A stretch of 64,000 nucleotides of DNA, from the NCBI RefSeq assembly GCF_025506275.1, contig NZ_QYCP01000086.1:62001-126000 (forward strand). The letters are read 5' to 3'. Below are positions 44,654 through 53,650 of the stretch, one piece after another. The DNA is from Brevibacterium permense (GTDB lineage Bacteria > Actinomycetota > Actinomycetes > Actinomycetales > Brevibacteriaceae). Positions within the stretch are counted from its first letter, which is position 1. Every line of letters begins with the position of its first letter. Below the pieces are notes generated by a model. The model had not been told where the DNA came from. It saw only the letters and a list, made by a program, of their open reading frames with translations, and did no database searches. Position numbers and translations under genes: made by a program.

Positions 44654-44685
44654 GGATTGTATACATTCCGTTTTGTATGCAATCC
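44654..44685. promoter_or_regulatory. Inverted repeat upstream of the LCP gene
   Basis: GGATTGTATAC (44654-44664) and GTATGCAATCC (44675-44685) pair with one mismatch across a 10-base spacer, 32 bp before the chosen start. This is a likely regulator-binding site. Confidence 0.45.
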
Positions 44686-44717
44686 GCCGTGACCCCGGAC
44701 GCAGGAGCACCCGAACC

Positions 44718-45809
44718 GTGGACAACGAAGAATCGTCACCGCCGCCAGGACCCCGCCGACAGCGACGCCTCGCCGCGAAGTACCGGCGCCGGCGCACCTT
44801 CGTCGCCGTGGCTGCGGTCCTCATCATCGGCGCCCCCGTGACGATCGCGGTGGCGGTGCACAACCTCGGCGCGAATATCTCCTCCTCCCCGCTGCGCGCC
44901 CACGGCGGCGACGTCCCCGAGAAACTCACCGACGAGACGAACGTCCTCATCATCGGATCCGACACTCGCGATCTCGACTCGGCGAAGGACGCCTCCGATG
45001 ACTCGGGCACAGGCGAAGGCGCGAACTCCGCGGCCTCCTCGGCGCAAGGTTTCGGCAGTGCTGAGGGGGCTCGCAGCGATGCGATGATCCTCGCTCACGT
45101 CGCCGCCCACGGCGGCCGCATCGACGCCGTGCAGATCCCACGTGACACGATCATGGACATTCCCGCCTGCGACGACACCGGCCACGGCGCATCAGCGGCC
45201 ACGCACGGAATGATCAACTCGGCTCTCAACGCCGGGCCGGCCTGCTCCGTATCAGCGGCGGAGGAACTCACCGGGGTGCGCGTCGACCACTTCATCAACG
45301 TCGACTTCGACGGATTCTCAGCGATCGTCGACGCGCTCGACGGGATCACCGTCGACCTCGACGAACCTCTCAACGACCCGAAGGCGAACCTCGACCTGCC
45401 CGCCGGCCACCAGACGATCGGCGGTGACGATGCTCTCGCCCTGGCTCGGACACGGCACGCCGTGGGCGATGGCAGCGACATCTCCCGGATGGGCAACCAG
45501 CAGATGGTCATGGAAGCCATCATCGACCGCGCCAAGAGCGGCCAGGTCCTCACCCGGCCCGACCGCCTGTATGGATTCCTCGACGCTGTGACCTCGACGA
45601 TCGGCGTCGACGATGAACTCGACTCGATGCGTTCGCTCGCCTCCCTGGCCACGACGGTGGCTTCCGTGCCCGAGGACGACATCACCTTCGAAATCATGCC
45701 GTGGACACCCGCACCGGAAGACCCCAACCGCGTGGTCAAATCCGCCGAGGCGGACGCCGTATTCACCGCCATCATCGACGACGAACCGATCACGGACCTC
45801 GTCGGCTGA
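44718..45809 (+). CDS. LytR-CpsA-Psr (LCP) family protein
   Basis: The 363-residue protein transfers secondary wall polymers from lipid carriers to peptidoglycan on the outer membrane face. It has a basic cytoplasmic tail, a membrane helix (TFVAVAAVLIIGAPVTIAVA) and an LCP domain with VLIIGSDTRD, RSDAMILAHV, IPRDTIMDIP and TRHAVGDGSDISRMGNQQ; the Arg/Asp residues that grip the pyrophosphate are kept. The GTG at 44718 has AGGAG upstream. An in-frame TTG at 44673 lies inside an inverted repeat and is less likely. Confidence 0.9.
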   Translation: MDNEESSPPPGPRRQRRLAAKYRRRRTFVAVAAVLIIGAPVTIAVAVHNLGANISSSPLRAHGGDVPEKLTDETNVLIIGSDTRDLDSAKDASDDSGTGEGANSAASSAQGFGSAEGARSDAMILAHVAAHGGRIDAVQIPRDTIMDIPACDDTGHGASAATHGMINSALNAGPACSVSAAEELTGVRVDHFINVDFDGFSAIVDALDGITVDLDEPLNDPKANLDLPAGHQTIGGDDALALARTRHAVGDGSDISRMGNQQMVMEAIIDRAKSGQVLTRPDRLYGFLDAVTSTIGVDDELDSMRSLASLATTVASVPEDDITFEIMPWTPAPEDPNRVVKSAEADAVFTAIIDDEPITDLVG

Positions 45810-45889
45810 ACCGGCTCGGGCCGCTCCCGGCTGAAGCCGGCAGGGAGCCGTCGATGACCTCCGTCCAGGCGATAATCATTCGCGGCTCC

Positions 45890-45895
45890 TAGACT
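45890..45895 (+). promoter_or_regulatory. -10 box TAGACT of the thioredoxin gene
   Basis: TAGACT plus a seven-base spacer leads into the ATG at 45903. Confidence 0.45.
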
Positions 45896-45902
45896 GGACG
45901 GC

Positions 45903-46340
45903 ATGTCTACGATCGAAATCACGCAAGACAACTTCGAGTCGACCATCAACGACAACGAGATCATCCTCCTCGACTTCTGGGCCGATTGGTGCGGCCCCTG
46001 CAAGCAGTTCGCCCCGGTCTTCGAACAGGCCGCCGAGGCCAACCCCGACATCGTCTTCGGCAAGATCGACACCGAAGCCCAGCAGCAGCTGGCCGGACTC
46101 TTCGCGATCACCTCGATCCCGACCCTCGTCGCCTTCCGCCAGGGCATCGTCGTCTTCGCCCAGCCCGGCGCGCTCGCCGCCCCGCAGCTCGAACAGGTCA
46201 TCACCGCCGTCAAGGGACTCGACATGGACGAGGTCCGTGCCGAACTGGCCAAACAGGAAGCCGCTGCTGCCGCAGAGACCGACGGCGCGGACGGTGCCGC
46301 ACCCGATTCGATCCCTGCCGACCCGGGCGTCGACAAGTGA
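45903..46340 (+). CDS. trxA: Thioredoxin with C-terminal extension
   Basis: The 145-residue thioredoxin has the active site WADWCGPCKQFAP (Cys30 and Cys33) and the cis-proline region ITSIPTLVAFRQGIVV. After the 105-residue fold there is an extra acidic, Ala-rich tail of about 35 residues (KQEAAAAAETDGADG...). It is a second thioredoxin-type gene away from trxB. The next gene starts inside its stop codon (GTGA), so the two are co-expressed. Confidence 0.92.
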   Translation: MSTIEITQDNFESTINDNEIILLDFWADWCGPCKQFAPVFEQAAEANPDIVFGKIDTEAQQQLAGLFAITSIPTLVAFRQGIVVFAQPGALAAPQLEQVITAVKGLDMDEVRAELAKQEAAAAAETDGADGAAPDSIPADPGVDK

Positions 46341-47056
46341 CCGCGACCAGCAGCAACGACCACACCCACGCAGACAGAACCGGCGCAGACGACGCCGGCG
46401 TGCCCGATTCCGTGGCCGCCTGGGAAGAGCGCTACGCCGAGGCCGACGACGCCATCTGGTCCGGAAACCCGAACGAATCCCTCGTCGCCGTCGTCTCCGA
46501 GATGGCCCCCGGCCGCGTCCTCGACGTCGGCTGCGGAGAAGGCGCCGACGTCATCTGGATGGCCGAGAACGGCTGGGACGCCACCGGCATCGATCTGTCG
46601 ACCACAGCCATCGACCGTGCCCGCCGGGCCGCCGAATCCCGCGGAGTCTCCGCCGAATTCGCCGTCGCCGACGTCTCCACCTGGGAACCGGAGGACCCCG
46701 ATCGCCGAGGCGGCTTCGACCTCGTCACCGGATCCTTCCTCCACACCCGGTTGCCCGATACCCGGGAAGAGCTCCTCACCCGCGTCGCCGCACACGTGGC
46801 ACCGGGCGGCGCCCTCCTGCTCGTCTCCCATGCGACGATGCCGCCGTGGGCCGCCGAACACAGCGAGAAGTTCGAGCACGGCATGGACCACCATCATGAA
46901 CTGGTCAGTCCGAACGGAGACTTCGCCCTCCTCATCGGCGCCAGCCCGCACCGGTGGGAGATCGAACTCGCCGACACCCGCACCCGAGAAGTGACCTCCC
47001 CGTCGGGCGAACCCGCCGAACTCGAGGACGCGATCCTCCTGGCTCGCAGGGTCTGA
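46337..47056 (+). CDS. Class I SAM-dependent methyltransferase coupled to thioredoxin
   Basis: The 239-residue enzyme has the N-terminal AAWEERYAEADDAIWSGNPN, typical of the TehB/thiopurine-like methyltransferase group, then motif I RVLDVGCGEGADVIWMAENG and motif II GIDLSTTAIDRARRAAE. TehB-like enzymes methylate tellurite or other oxyanions; the substrate here is unknown. It starts at GTG 46337, overlapping the trxA stop by 4 bp. A long hairpin follows the gene. Confidence 0.87.
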   Translation: MTATSSNDHTHADRTGADDAGVPDSVAAWEERYAEADDAIWSGNPNESLVAVVSEMAPGRVLDVGCGEGADVIWMAENGWDATGIDLSTTAIDRARRAAESRGVSAEFAVADVSTWEPEDPDRRGGFDLVTGSFLHTRLPDTREELLTRVAAHVAPGGALLLVSHATMPPWAAEHSEKFEHGMDHHHELVSPNGDFALLIGASPHRWEIELADTRTREVTSPSGEPAELEDAILLARRV

Positions 47057-47094
47057 ACTCAGCCAACCCAGAGACCCGAACCCGGAACCCAGCA

Positions 47095-47138
47095 CCGAGG
47101 CGGCTGCGCGGTCGATCATGACCGCGCAGCCGCCTCGG
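47095..47138 (+). terminator. Long hairpin after the trxA-methyltransferase operon
   Basis: A perfect 19-bp stem (47095-47113 with 47120-47138) has the loop GATCAT and no T-tract, which is common for actinobacterial terminators. It separates this operon from the formate dehydrogenase genes. Confidence 0.7.
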
Positions 47139-47217
47139 CGAACCGGGCGATTCCCAGCCCCCTGAGATGGGGTCGAAAACCCGGTCTCACCTGGTGCATT
47201 TCCGCCCCGTGAGGGGC

Positions 47218-47223
47218 TATGGT
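47218..47223 (+). promoter_or_regulatory. -10 box TATGGT of the formate dehydrogenase operon
   Basis: TATGGT plus GGTGCC (six bases) leads into the ATG at 47230. Confidence 0.4.
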
Positions 47224-47229
47224 GGTGCC

Positions 47230-50200
47230 ATGGCTCGGTTCAGCTTCCTCGAGTGGCCGGTACTCCGGCAGCTGCGCACGTCGGATAAGACGGGACGCGG
47301 CGAATCCGTCGTGTCCCAGCAGACTCGGGACACCACTCCACGCACGGTCACGGCCGACAAGGTCGTCCAATCCGTGTGCCCGTACTGCGCCGTCGGCTGT
47401 GGGCAGAAGATCTTCGTCAAGGACGACAAGGTCGTGCAGATCGAAGGCGACCCGGACTCACCGATCTCACGCGGCCGCCTGTGCCCGAAGGGCGCAGCCA
47501 GCGAACAGCTCGTCAACGCTCCCGGCCGTGTCACCGACGTCCTCTACCGGGCTCCGAAGGCCAGGGACTGGACGAAGATCGACCTGCCGACCGCGATCGA
47601 CATGATCGCCGACCGATTCATCGAAGCCCGCCGCAACCACTGGGAGGACTTCGACGACAAAGGCCACCCGCTGCGGCGGACGATGGGCATCGCCAGCCTC
47701 GGCGGGGCGACCATCGACAACGAGGAGAACTACCTCGCCAAGAAGCTCTACACCGCGGCCGGGGCGGTACAGATCGAGAACCAGGCGCGTATTTGACACT
47801 CCGCCACCGTTCCCAGTTTGGGAACTTCGTTCGGGCGCGGCGGCGCCACTCAACCCGTCCAGGATATGGCGAATGCGGACTGCATCATCATCCAGGGTTC
47901 CAATATGGCCGAGTGCCACCCGGTGGGCTTCCAGTGGGTGAGCGAGGCCAAGGCCCGGGGTGCCCGCATCATCCACGTCGATCCTCGTTTCACGCGCACC
48001 ACCGCGATCGCCGATAAGCACGTGCCCATTCGGGCCGGCTCCGACATTGTGCTGCTCGGTGCGCTCATCAACCGTGTGCTCACCGAGGGCCGCTACTTCG
48101 ACGAGTACGTGCGCGCCTACACCAACGCCGCGAATCTCATCAGCGACGACTATGTCGACACCGAGGATCTCGACGGACTGTTCTCCGGGTTCGACCCGGA
48201 CACGAACTCCTACGAGAACTCGACGTGGTCGTACCAGACGGATGAGCACGGTGCACCGCTGAAGGACCCGAGCCTGAAGGACCCGAAGTCGGTCTTCCAG
48301 ATTCTGCGACACCACTACTCGCGCTACACGCCTGAGATGGTCGAGGAGAACTGCGGAATAAAACCCGCAGACTTCGACTACCTCTACGAATCGGTGACCG
48401 AGAACTCGGGCCGGGAACGGACCACGTGCTTCGCCTACGCGGTCGGGTGGACCCAGCACAGCCTCGGCGCGCAATTCATCCGCACCGCCTCGATCCTCCA
48501 GCTCCTGCTCGGCAACATGGGTCGACCGGGCGGCGGAATCATGGCGCTGCGCGGACACGCGACGATCCAGGGATCGACCGATATCCCGACCCTGTTCAAC
48601 CTGCTGCCCGGCTACCTGCCGATGCCCAGCGCAGGAGTCCACGACACCTTCGACGACTACGTCGCGGCCGTCGGCACCCCACAGACCCACAAGGGCTACT
48701 GGGCCAACGGCCGTGCCTACGCCACCAGCCTGCTCAAGGCCTGGTGGGGTGATGCGGCGACGGCAGACAATGACTTCGCCTTTGACTATCTGCCGCGCAT
48801 CAACGGCGCCCACGGCACCTACCAGACCGCGGTGCGCATGCTCAACGACGGAGTCGACGGGTACTTCCTGCTCGGGCAGAACCCGGCAGTGGGCTCGGCC
48901 AACGGGCGCATGCAGCGCATGGCGATGAGTCACCTGAAATGGATGGTCGTGCGTGACTTCAGCCTCATCGAATCCGCCACCTGGTGGAAGGACGGCCCCG
49001 AGATCGAGACCGGGGAGCTGAGGACCGAGGACATCGACACCGAGATGTTCTTCCTGCCCGCAGCCAACCACACGGAGAAGGCCGGCACCTTCACACAGAC
49101 CCAGCGTCTCGTGCAGTGGCGCCATAAGGCCGTCAACCCGCCCGGGGACGCACAGAGCGAGCTCGACTTCTTCTACGAACTCGGCCAAGCCGTGCGCGAG
49201 AAGCTGAGGGACTCCGACGACCCCCGCGATCGGCCGCTGCTCGACATGACCTGGGACTACCCGGTCGACGAGGAGGGCGAAGTCGACGCCGAGGCGGTCG
49301 TCAAGGAGATCAACGGCTACTTCATCGGCGGCGACCGCGACGGCGAGCCCTTGGACAGCTTCAACCAGATGACCGACGACGGGACCACCGCCGGAGGCTG
49401 CTGGATCTACGCCGGCGTCTACGCCGGAGGCCAGAACATGGCCGCCCGCCGCAAACCGCGGGATGAGCAGGACGAGACCGCCGCCGAATGGGCGTGGGCA
49501 TGGCCGGCGAACCGCCGGATCCTGTACAACCGTGCCTCGGCCGCACCCGACGGAACTCCATGGTCGGAGCGGAAGAAGTTCGTGTGGTGGGACGACGAGG
49601 CCGGGAAGTGGACCGGCAAGGACGTGCCCGACTTCCCGATCGACCGCGCACCCGCCGCCCGATCGGATGCCGCCTACGGCGGTCCCGCGAATCTCGACGG
49701 TGACGATCCGTTCATCATGCAGGCCGACGGCAAGGGGTGGCTGTTCGCACCCAGCGGCATGATCGACGGGCCGATTCCCACCCACTACGAACCGCAGGAA
49801 TCGACGGTTGCGAACCCGCTGTACTCCCAGCAGAACAGCCCGACCCGGATGGTCATGCGCCGTGAGGACAACCTTTCCGCCCCCGGTGCCGGGGTGCCCG
49901 GATCCGAGGTCTTCCCCTATGTGTTCACGACCTACCGACTCACCGAGCACCACACCGCCGGAGGCATGTCCCGGTGGCTGCCGTACCTCTCGGAGCTGCA
50001 GCCGGAGATGTTCTGCGAGATCTCACCCGAACTCGCCGCCGAGGTGGGGCTCGAACCCTACGGGTGGGCGACCTTGGTGTCCCCGCGGGCGGCGATCGAG
50101 GCCCGCGTTCTCGTGACGAAGCGGATGACCCCGCTGACGATCGGTGGGAAGACGGTCCACCAGATCGGTCTGCCCTACCACTGGGGAGTGGGCGGTCAGG

Positions 50201-50802
50201 GTGCCGTCGTCGAAGGCGATTCCGCCAACGACCTGCTCGGCGTGACGATGGACCCCAACGTCTACATCCAGAACAGCAAATACGTGGCCGGAACGATCAT
50301 GCCCGGCCGTCGTCCCCGCGGACCCGAACTCGTCGATTTCGTCGAGAAGTACCAACGCGAGGCCGGCCTCAGCCCCGAATCCGGCAACCAGCAGGTCACG
50401 GTGTCAGCCGAGGATGTCGCGGCCTCCCACGACGCCGGGCAGGGCCGCAATGCTGGTGGGCACGCCCACCGAGGCGGCGACTCGGCCGTCGGCGTCACCC
50501 CCGGCAGGACCCTGGACGGGGGACGCGATGGAGCCTCCGACGGGGACGGCACGACCGCCTCGGCGACGGTCGACAGTGCCGATGATCGCAGCGGTAGGAT
50601 CACCATCGAACCCACCGAGGCGGCCGAACCCGCCGAGACTGCGGTGTCGAACCGCGCCGACGACGGGGACCCCAGCGACGGCGACCCCGACCACGGACGG
50701 CATGCCGACGGCAGTGCGATCGCCGAAACCGAGGTGGCCGAAGCGGAAGCTCGCGCCCGCGCGGCTCGGGATCGGCAGGAGAACGAGGAGGAGGACGACT
50801 GA
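47230..50802 (+). CDS. fdhA: Formate dehydrogenase alpha subunit, selenocysteine-containing
   Basis: This is the molybdopterin- or tungstopterin-dependent catalytic subunit oxidising formate to CO2. It is 1190 residues if the in-frame TGA at 47794-47796 is read as selenocysteine (residue 189). The context AR-I-U-HSATVPSLGTSFGRGG is the standard FDH active site, and the frame is open on both sides. A [4Fe-4S] motif lies upstream (CPYCAVGCG and later LCPKG). The domain ends near residue 1046 (VDFVEKYQREAGL). A tail of about 144 residues rich in Asp, Glu, Ala and Gly follows and is not part of the family. No twin-arginine signal is seen; the N-terminus WPVLRQLRTSDK is typical of actinobacterial FDHs. 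The beta subunit overlaps its stop. Confidence 0.95.
47794..47843 (+). promoter_or_regulatory. SECIS-like element after the UGA-Sec codon
   Basis: Right after the UGA, GTTCCC (47809-47814) and GGGAAC (47820-47825) form the apical stem with the loop AGTTT. CCGCC (47801-47805) and GGCGG (47839-47843) form an outer stem. The loop begins 18 bases after the UGA, the spacing expected of a bacterial SECIS bound by SelB. Confidence 0.8.
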
Positions 50803-51929
50803 TGTCGACACCGACGATCGATGACGGCACGTTGGCGGACGGACACTGGCACGATTCCGCGCACAGCCGCAAGGGATTCTTCACCGACACCTCGATCTGC
50901 ATCGGCTGCAAGGCCTGCGAAGTCGCGTGCAAGGAGTGGAACCGCAACCCGCAGGACGGCACCTTCGAACTGCTCGGTTCCTCGTATGACAACACGGGCA
51001 GCCTCGGCGCGAACACCTGGCGGCACGTCGCTTTCATCGAACAGGATTCCGAACGGATCGAGAAGGCTCGGGAATCCGGGCGCAAACTCGTCAATCTCGG
51101 CATGCCCACGATCCGCCCGCGCAACGATGAGTCTGCCGCCGCCCAGCCGCTCGACGGGGCCTTGGGTGCGGCGGCGGAGGGCCGGACCTCCGCCGGGCTG
51201 CCGACGACCCCCGAGCTCAACGTCGACCTGCTGGCACCGGGTGCCCTGGAGCCGACCGACCTGTCGAACGTCGATACGACGCCCCCGGACACCGCGGACT
51301 TCCGCTGGCTGATGTCCTCCGACGTGTGCAAACACTGCACGCACGCCGGCTGTCTCGACGTGTGCCCGACCGGTGCACTCTTCCGCACCGAATTCGACAC
51401 CGTCGTCGTCCAGAACGACGTCTGCAACGGCTGCGGAACCTGCGTGGCCGGCTGTCCCTTCGGCGTCATCGAACGCCGAGACGACGGCACGATCAACACC
51501 CCGACCGATCGGGATGATCGCAAGGCCGCGGACATGGACGTGCCGAACGCGGGCACCGCGAACAAGTGCACCCTCTGCTACGACCGCCTCGTCGAGGGTC
51601 AGGAACCAGCCTGCGCGCAGACCTGCCCGACACAGTCGATCAAGTTCGGCGACCGTCAGGACATGGTCGACCAGGCGCATGACCGTGTGGCCGAACTCCA
51701 CGCGAAGGGACTGACCGAGGCTCGCCTGTACGGGGCGAACCCGAACGACGGGGTCGGCGGCACCGGATCTGTGTTCCTGCTCCTCGACGAACCCGAGGTC
51801 TACGGCCTGCCGCCGGACCCGCGGGTCGCGACGAAGGACCTGCCGAAGATGTACGCCAACGCCGGGATCGCGGCACTGGGCATGGTTGCTGCGGCCGGAC
51901 TCGCGTTCATCGGGAGCCGCCGTTCATGA
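50802..51929 (+). CDS. fdhB: Formate dehydrogenase beta subunit (four [4Fe-4S] clusters)
   Basis: The 375-residue electron-transfer subunit has four cysteine groups: CIGCKACEVACKEWN, CKHCTHAGCLDVCP, CNGCGTCVAGCPFG, and CTLCYDRL with CAQTCPTQSIKFG. It ends in a single membrane helix (AGIAALGMVAAAGLAFIGSR) like FdnH/FdoH. An extra loop near residues 110-155 lies between clusters. Its ATG overlaps the alpha-subunit stop by one base and its stop overlaps the next start by 4 bp. Confidence 0.93.
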   Translation: MSTPTIDDGTLADGHWHDSAHSRKGFFTDTSICIGCKACEVACKEWNRNPQDGTFELLGSSYDNTGSLGANTWRHVAFIEQDSERIEKARESGRKLVNLGMPTIRPRNDESAAAQPLDGALGAAAEGRTSAGLPTTPELNVDLLAPGALEPTDLSNVDTTPPDTADFRWLMSSDVCKHCTHAGCLDVCPTGALFRTEFDTVVVQNDVCNGCGTCVAGCPFGVIERRDDGTINTPTDRDDRKAADMDVPNAGTANKCTLCYDRLVEGQEPACAQTCPTQSIKFGDRQDMVDQAHDRVAELHAKGLTEARLYGANPNDGVGGTGSVFLLLDEPEVYGLPPDPRVATKDLPKMYANAGIAALGMVAAAGLAFIGSRRS

Positions 51930-53215
51930 GCACCTCAGAATACGATTCCTACCGCCCGCCCGAGCCGGAAGGCGGACGCAGAAAACGTCGCCGAGGCGGC
52001 CGTGGAGGTCCCAGCGGACCTGACGGTCCCGGTGGTCGACGTGGCGGTCGCGGCCGTGGCGGCGGGTGGAAGAACCGCGGAGCCGACGGCAACCGTGAGA
52101 TGCCGATGGTCGAGGATGTCGAGTTCACGTCCTACTACGGCCGCCCGATCGTCAAGGCTCCACCATGGGGTGACGAGATCGGGACGTACCTGTTCCTCGG
52201 CGGTCTGGCCGGGGGTTCGTCTCTGCTGGGCTTCGGCGCGCAGCTGACCGATCGGCCCGGCCTGCGCATCGCCTCCCGGATGACTGCGCTCGCCGCGACC
52301 GGAATCGGCGGTGCCGCCCTCGTTGCCGACCTCGGCAGGCCCGAACGATTCCTCAATATGATGCGCGTGGTCAAGGTGTCGTCGCCGATGAGCTTGGGGA
52401 CCTGGATCCTCTCGGGTTTCGGTGTCGGATCGGGAGTGACCTTCGCGATAGAACTTGACCGGATCACCGGTGAGAAGCTGTTGCCTCTGGGTCCGTTGCG
52501 CAAGGTGCTCCATGCTTTGGAGACGCCTGCGGCCGTCGAATCCGCCTTCTTCGCCACCCCGTTGGCCGTATATACAGCGGTGCTTCTCGGGGCGACGGCC
52601 GTTCCGACCTGGAACGCCGCCGGCCGCAATGGTCTGCCGTACGTGTTCGTGTCCTCGGCTTCGATGGCCGCTGGAGGTGCCGCGATGGCATTGGCACCGG
52701 TGGCCGAGACCGGACCTGCTCGACTGCTCGCGCTCACCGGCACTGCCGGAGAGGCTTATGCGATGTCTGCGATGAGGAAGCGCATGCATCCGGCCGAGGT
52801 CGATCCGATGGACGACGGCGAACCGGGCAACAAGCTGCATCGGGCCGAAAAACTGCTGATCGCCGGAGCCATCGGTGCCGCCGCCGTCGAGGTAGGTGCC
52901 AGGGTGTTCGCGAAGAAGCTGGCACGTAGCGGAGCCGGTGGTGTGACTGGTGCGATTGCAGAGGCTGTGGGCGGGGCTGGCGAATCAGCCGGTGTCGGCA
53001 AACGGAGTTGGAAGACGCGCGCCGTTCTGCGTGGGCTGTCCGTCGTCTCCGGTGCGGCACTTGCGGCCGCCTCGGCGTACACGCGTTTCGGTGTGTTGGA
53101 AGCCGGCATTGAATCGACGAAGGACCCGCGCCACGTCGTCGAACCGCAGCGCGCTCGCCTCGAAGAGCGTCGAGCTCGCGGCATCACCGACGACTCCATC
53201 ACCACCGGCCGGTAG
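51926..53215 (+). CDS. NrfD/PsrC-type membrane subunit of formate dehydrogenase
   Basis: The 429-residue polytopic subunit probably passes electrons from the beta subunit to quinone. NrfD landmarks are WGDEIGTYLFLGGLAGGSSL, AALVADLGRPERFLNMMRVV and SPMSLGTWILSGFG. Residues about 10-50 form an unusual Arg/Gly-rich stretch (RRKRRRGGRGG, RRGGRGRGGGW) before the first helix. A b-type cytochrome gamma subunit (FdnI) is absent, so NrfD is the membrane anchor. Confidence 0.9.
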   Translation: MSTSEYDSYRPPEPEGGRRKRRRGGRGGPSGPDGPGGRRGGRGRGGGWKNRGADGNREMPMVEDVEFTSYYGRPIVKAPPWGDEIGTYLFLGGLAGGSSLLGFGAQLTDRPGLRIASRMTALAATGIGGAALVADLGRPERFLNMMRVVKVSSPMSLGTWILSGFGVGSGVTFAIELDRITGEKLLPLGPLRKVLHALETPAAVESAFFATPLAVYTAVLLGATAVPTWNAAGRNGLPYVFVSSASMAAGGAAMALAPVAETGPARLLALTGTAGEAYAMSAMRKRMHPAEVDPMDDGEPGNKLHRAEKLLIAGAIGAAAVEVGARVFAKKLARSGAGGVTGAIAEAVGGAGESAGVGKRSWKTRAVLRGLSVVSGAALAAASAYTRFGVLEAGIESTKDPRHVVEPQRARLEERRARGITDDSITTGR

Positions 53216-53246
53216 GCGAGAGGAGGGTATCCTTCGCCGCTAGCGC

Positions 53247-53276
53247 CAAAACACCTCGATGGACCAGGGTGTTTTG
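53247..53276 (+). terminator. Hairpin after the formate dehydrogenase operon
   Basis: CAAAACACC (53247-53255) and GGTGTTTTG (53268-53276) pair perfectly across a 12-base loop, 31 bp after the nrfD-type gene. It could end the operon or be a regulator site for the next small gene. Confidence 0.5.
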
Positions 53277-53354
53277 ACACCGCAGTTGAGTGGTACCCAA
53301 CTGATTGGCAAACAAGCTTGCAAATTGAAGCGCTTCGGGCAGCGTGAGAGATCG

Positions 53355-53573
53355 ATGATGAAACTGCTCAGGGATCGTAAGAGCATCAAAGCCGGCATTG
53401 TCGTGGCTCTGCTCTTCCCACTGGTCTACTTCGGCATGCATCTGCTCGGCTGGGGCAACGAGCTATACAACTGGTGGCAGACGCTGCTGGTCGGCCTCTT
53501 CACCGGTGCCGTCTTCTGGTTCTTCATGTCCAGCTTTCGTCAGTTCCGCGACGAGGACGTCACTCCGCGCTGA
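53355..53573 (+). CDS. Small membrane protein
   Basis: The 72-residue protein has two hydrophobic segments (AGIVVALLFPLVYFGMHLLG and WWQTLLVGLFTGAVFWFFM) and charged ends. I do not recognise a family. The ATG at 53355 with GTGAGAG upstream is preferred; a longer frame from ATG 53259 begins inside the hairpin. The palindrome GAAGCGCTTC lies just upstream. It stands alone between the fdh operon and the convergent amidohydrolase. Confidence 0.55.
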   Translation: MMKLLRDRKSIKAGIVVALLFPLVYFGMHLLGWGNELYNWWQTLLVGLFTGAVFWFFMSSFRQFRDEDVTPR

Positions 53574-53650
53574 GCAGGTATCGGAGCGCTGCCAAGTCGA
53601 AACACCCTCGAACGACGAAATGACGCGTGAGTAAGGTTCATTTCACCTAG

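Noticed and set aside
47167-47817. Formate dehydrogenase alpha gene broken by a premature TGA
   Set aside because: The TGA is at the Sec position of the FDH active site, the frame continues without shift, a SECIS-like hairpin follows, and selA, selB, selD and tRNA-Sec are in the same window.
47467-49953. Long minus-strand reading frame of 828 codons inside the FDH gene
   Set aside because: It is a codon-bias shadow in high-GC DNA: no ribosome site, no recognisable motif, and it lies wholly within a well-supported gene. The same holds for 11683-13698, 45095-47119, 23895-25331 and 25286-27121.
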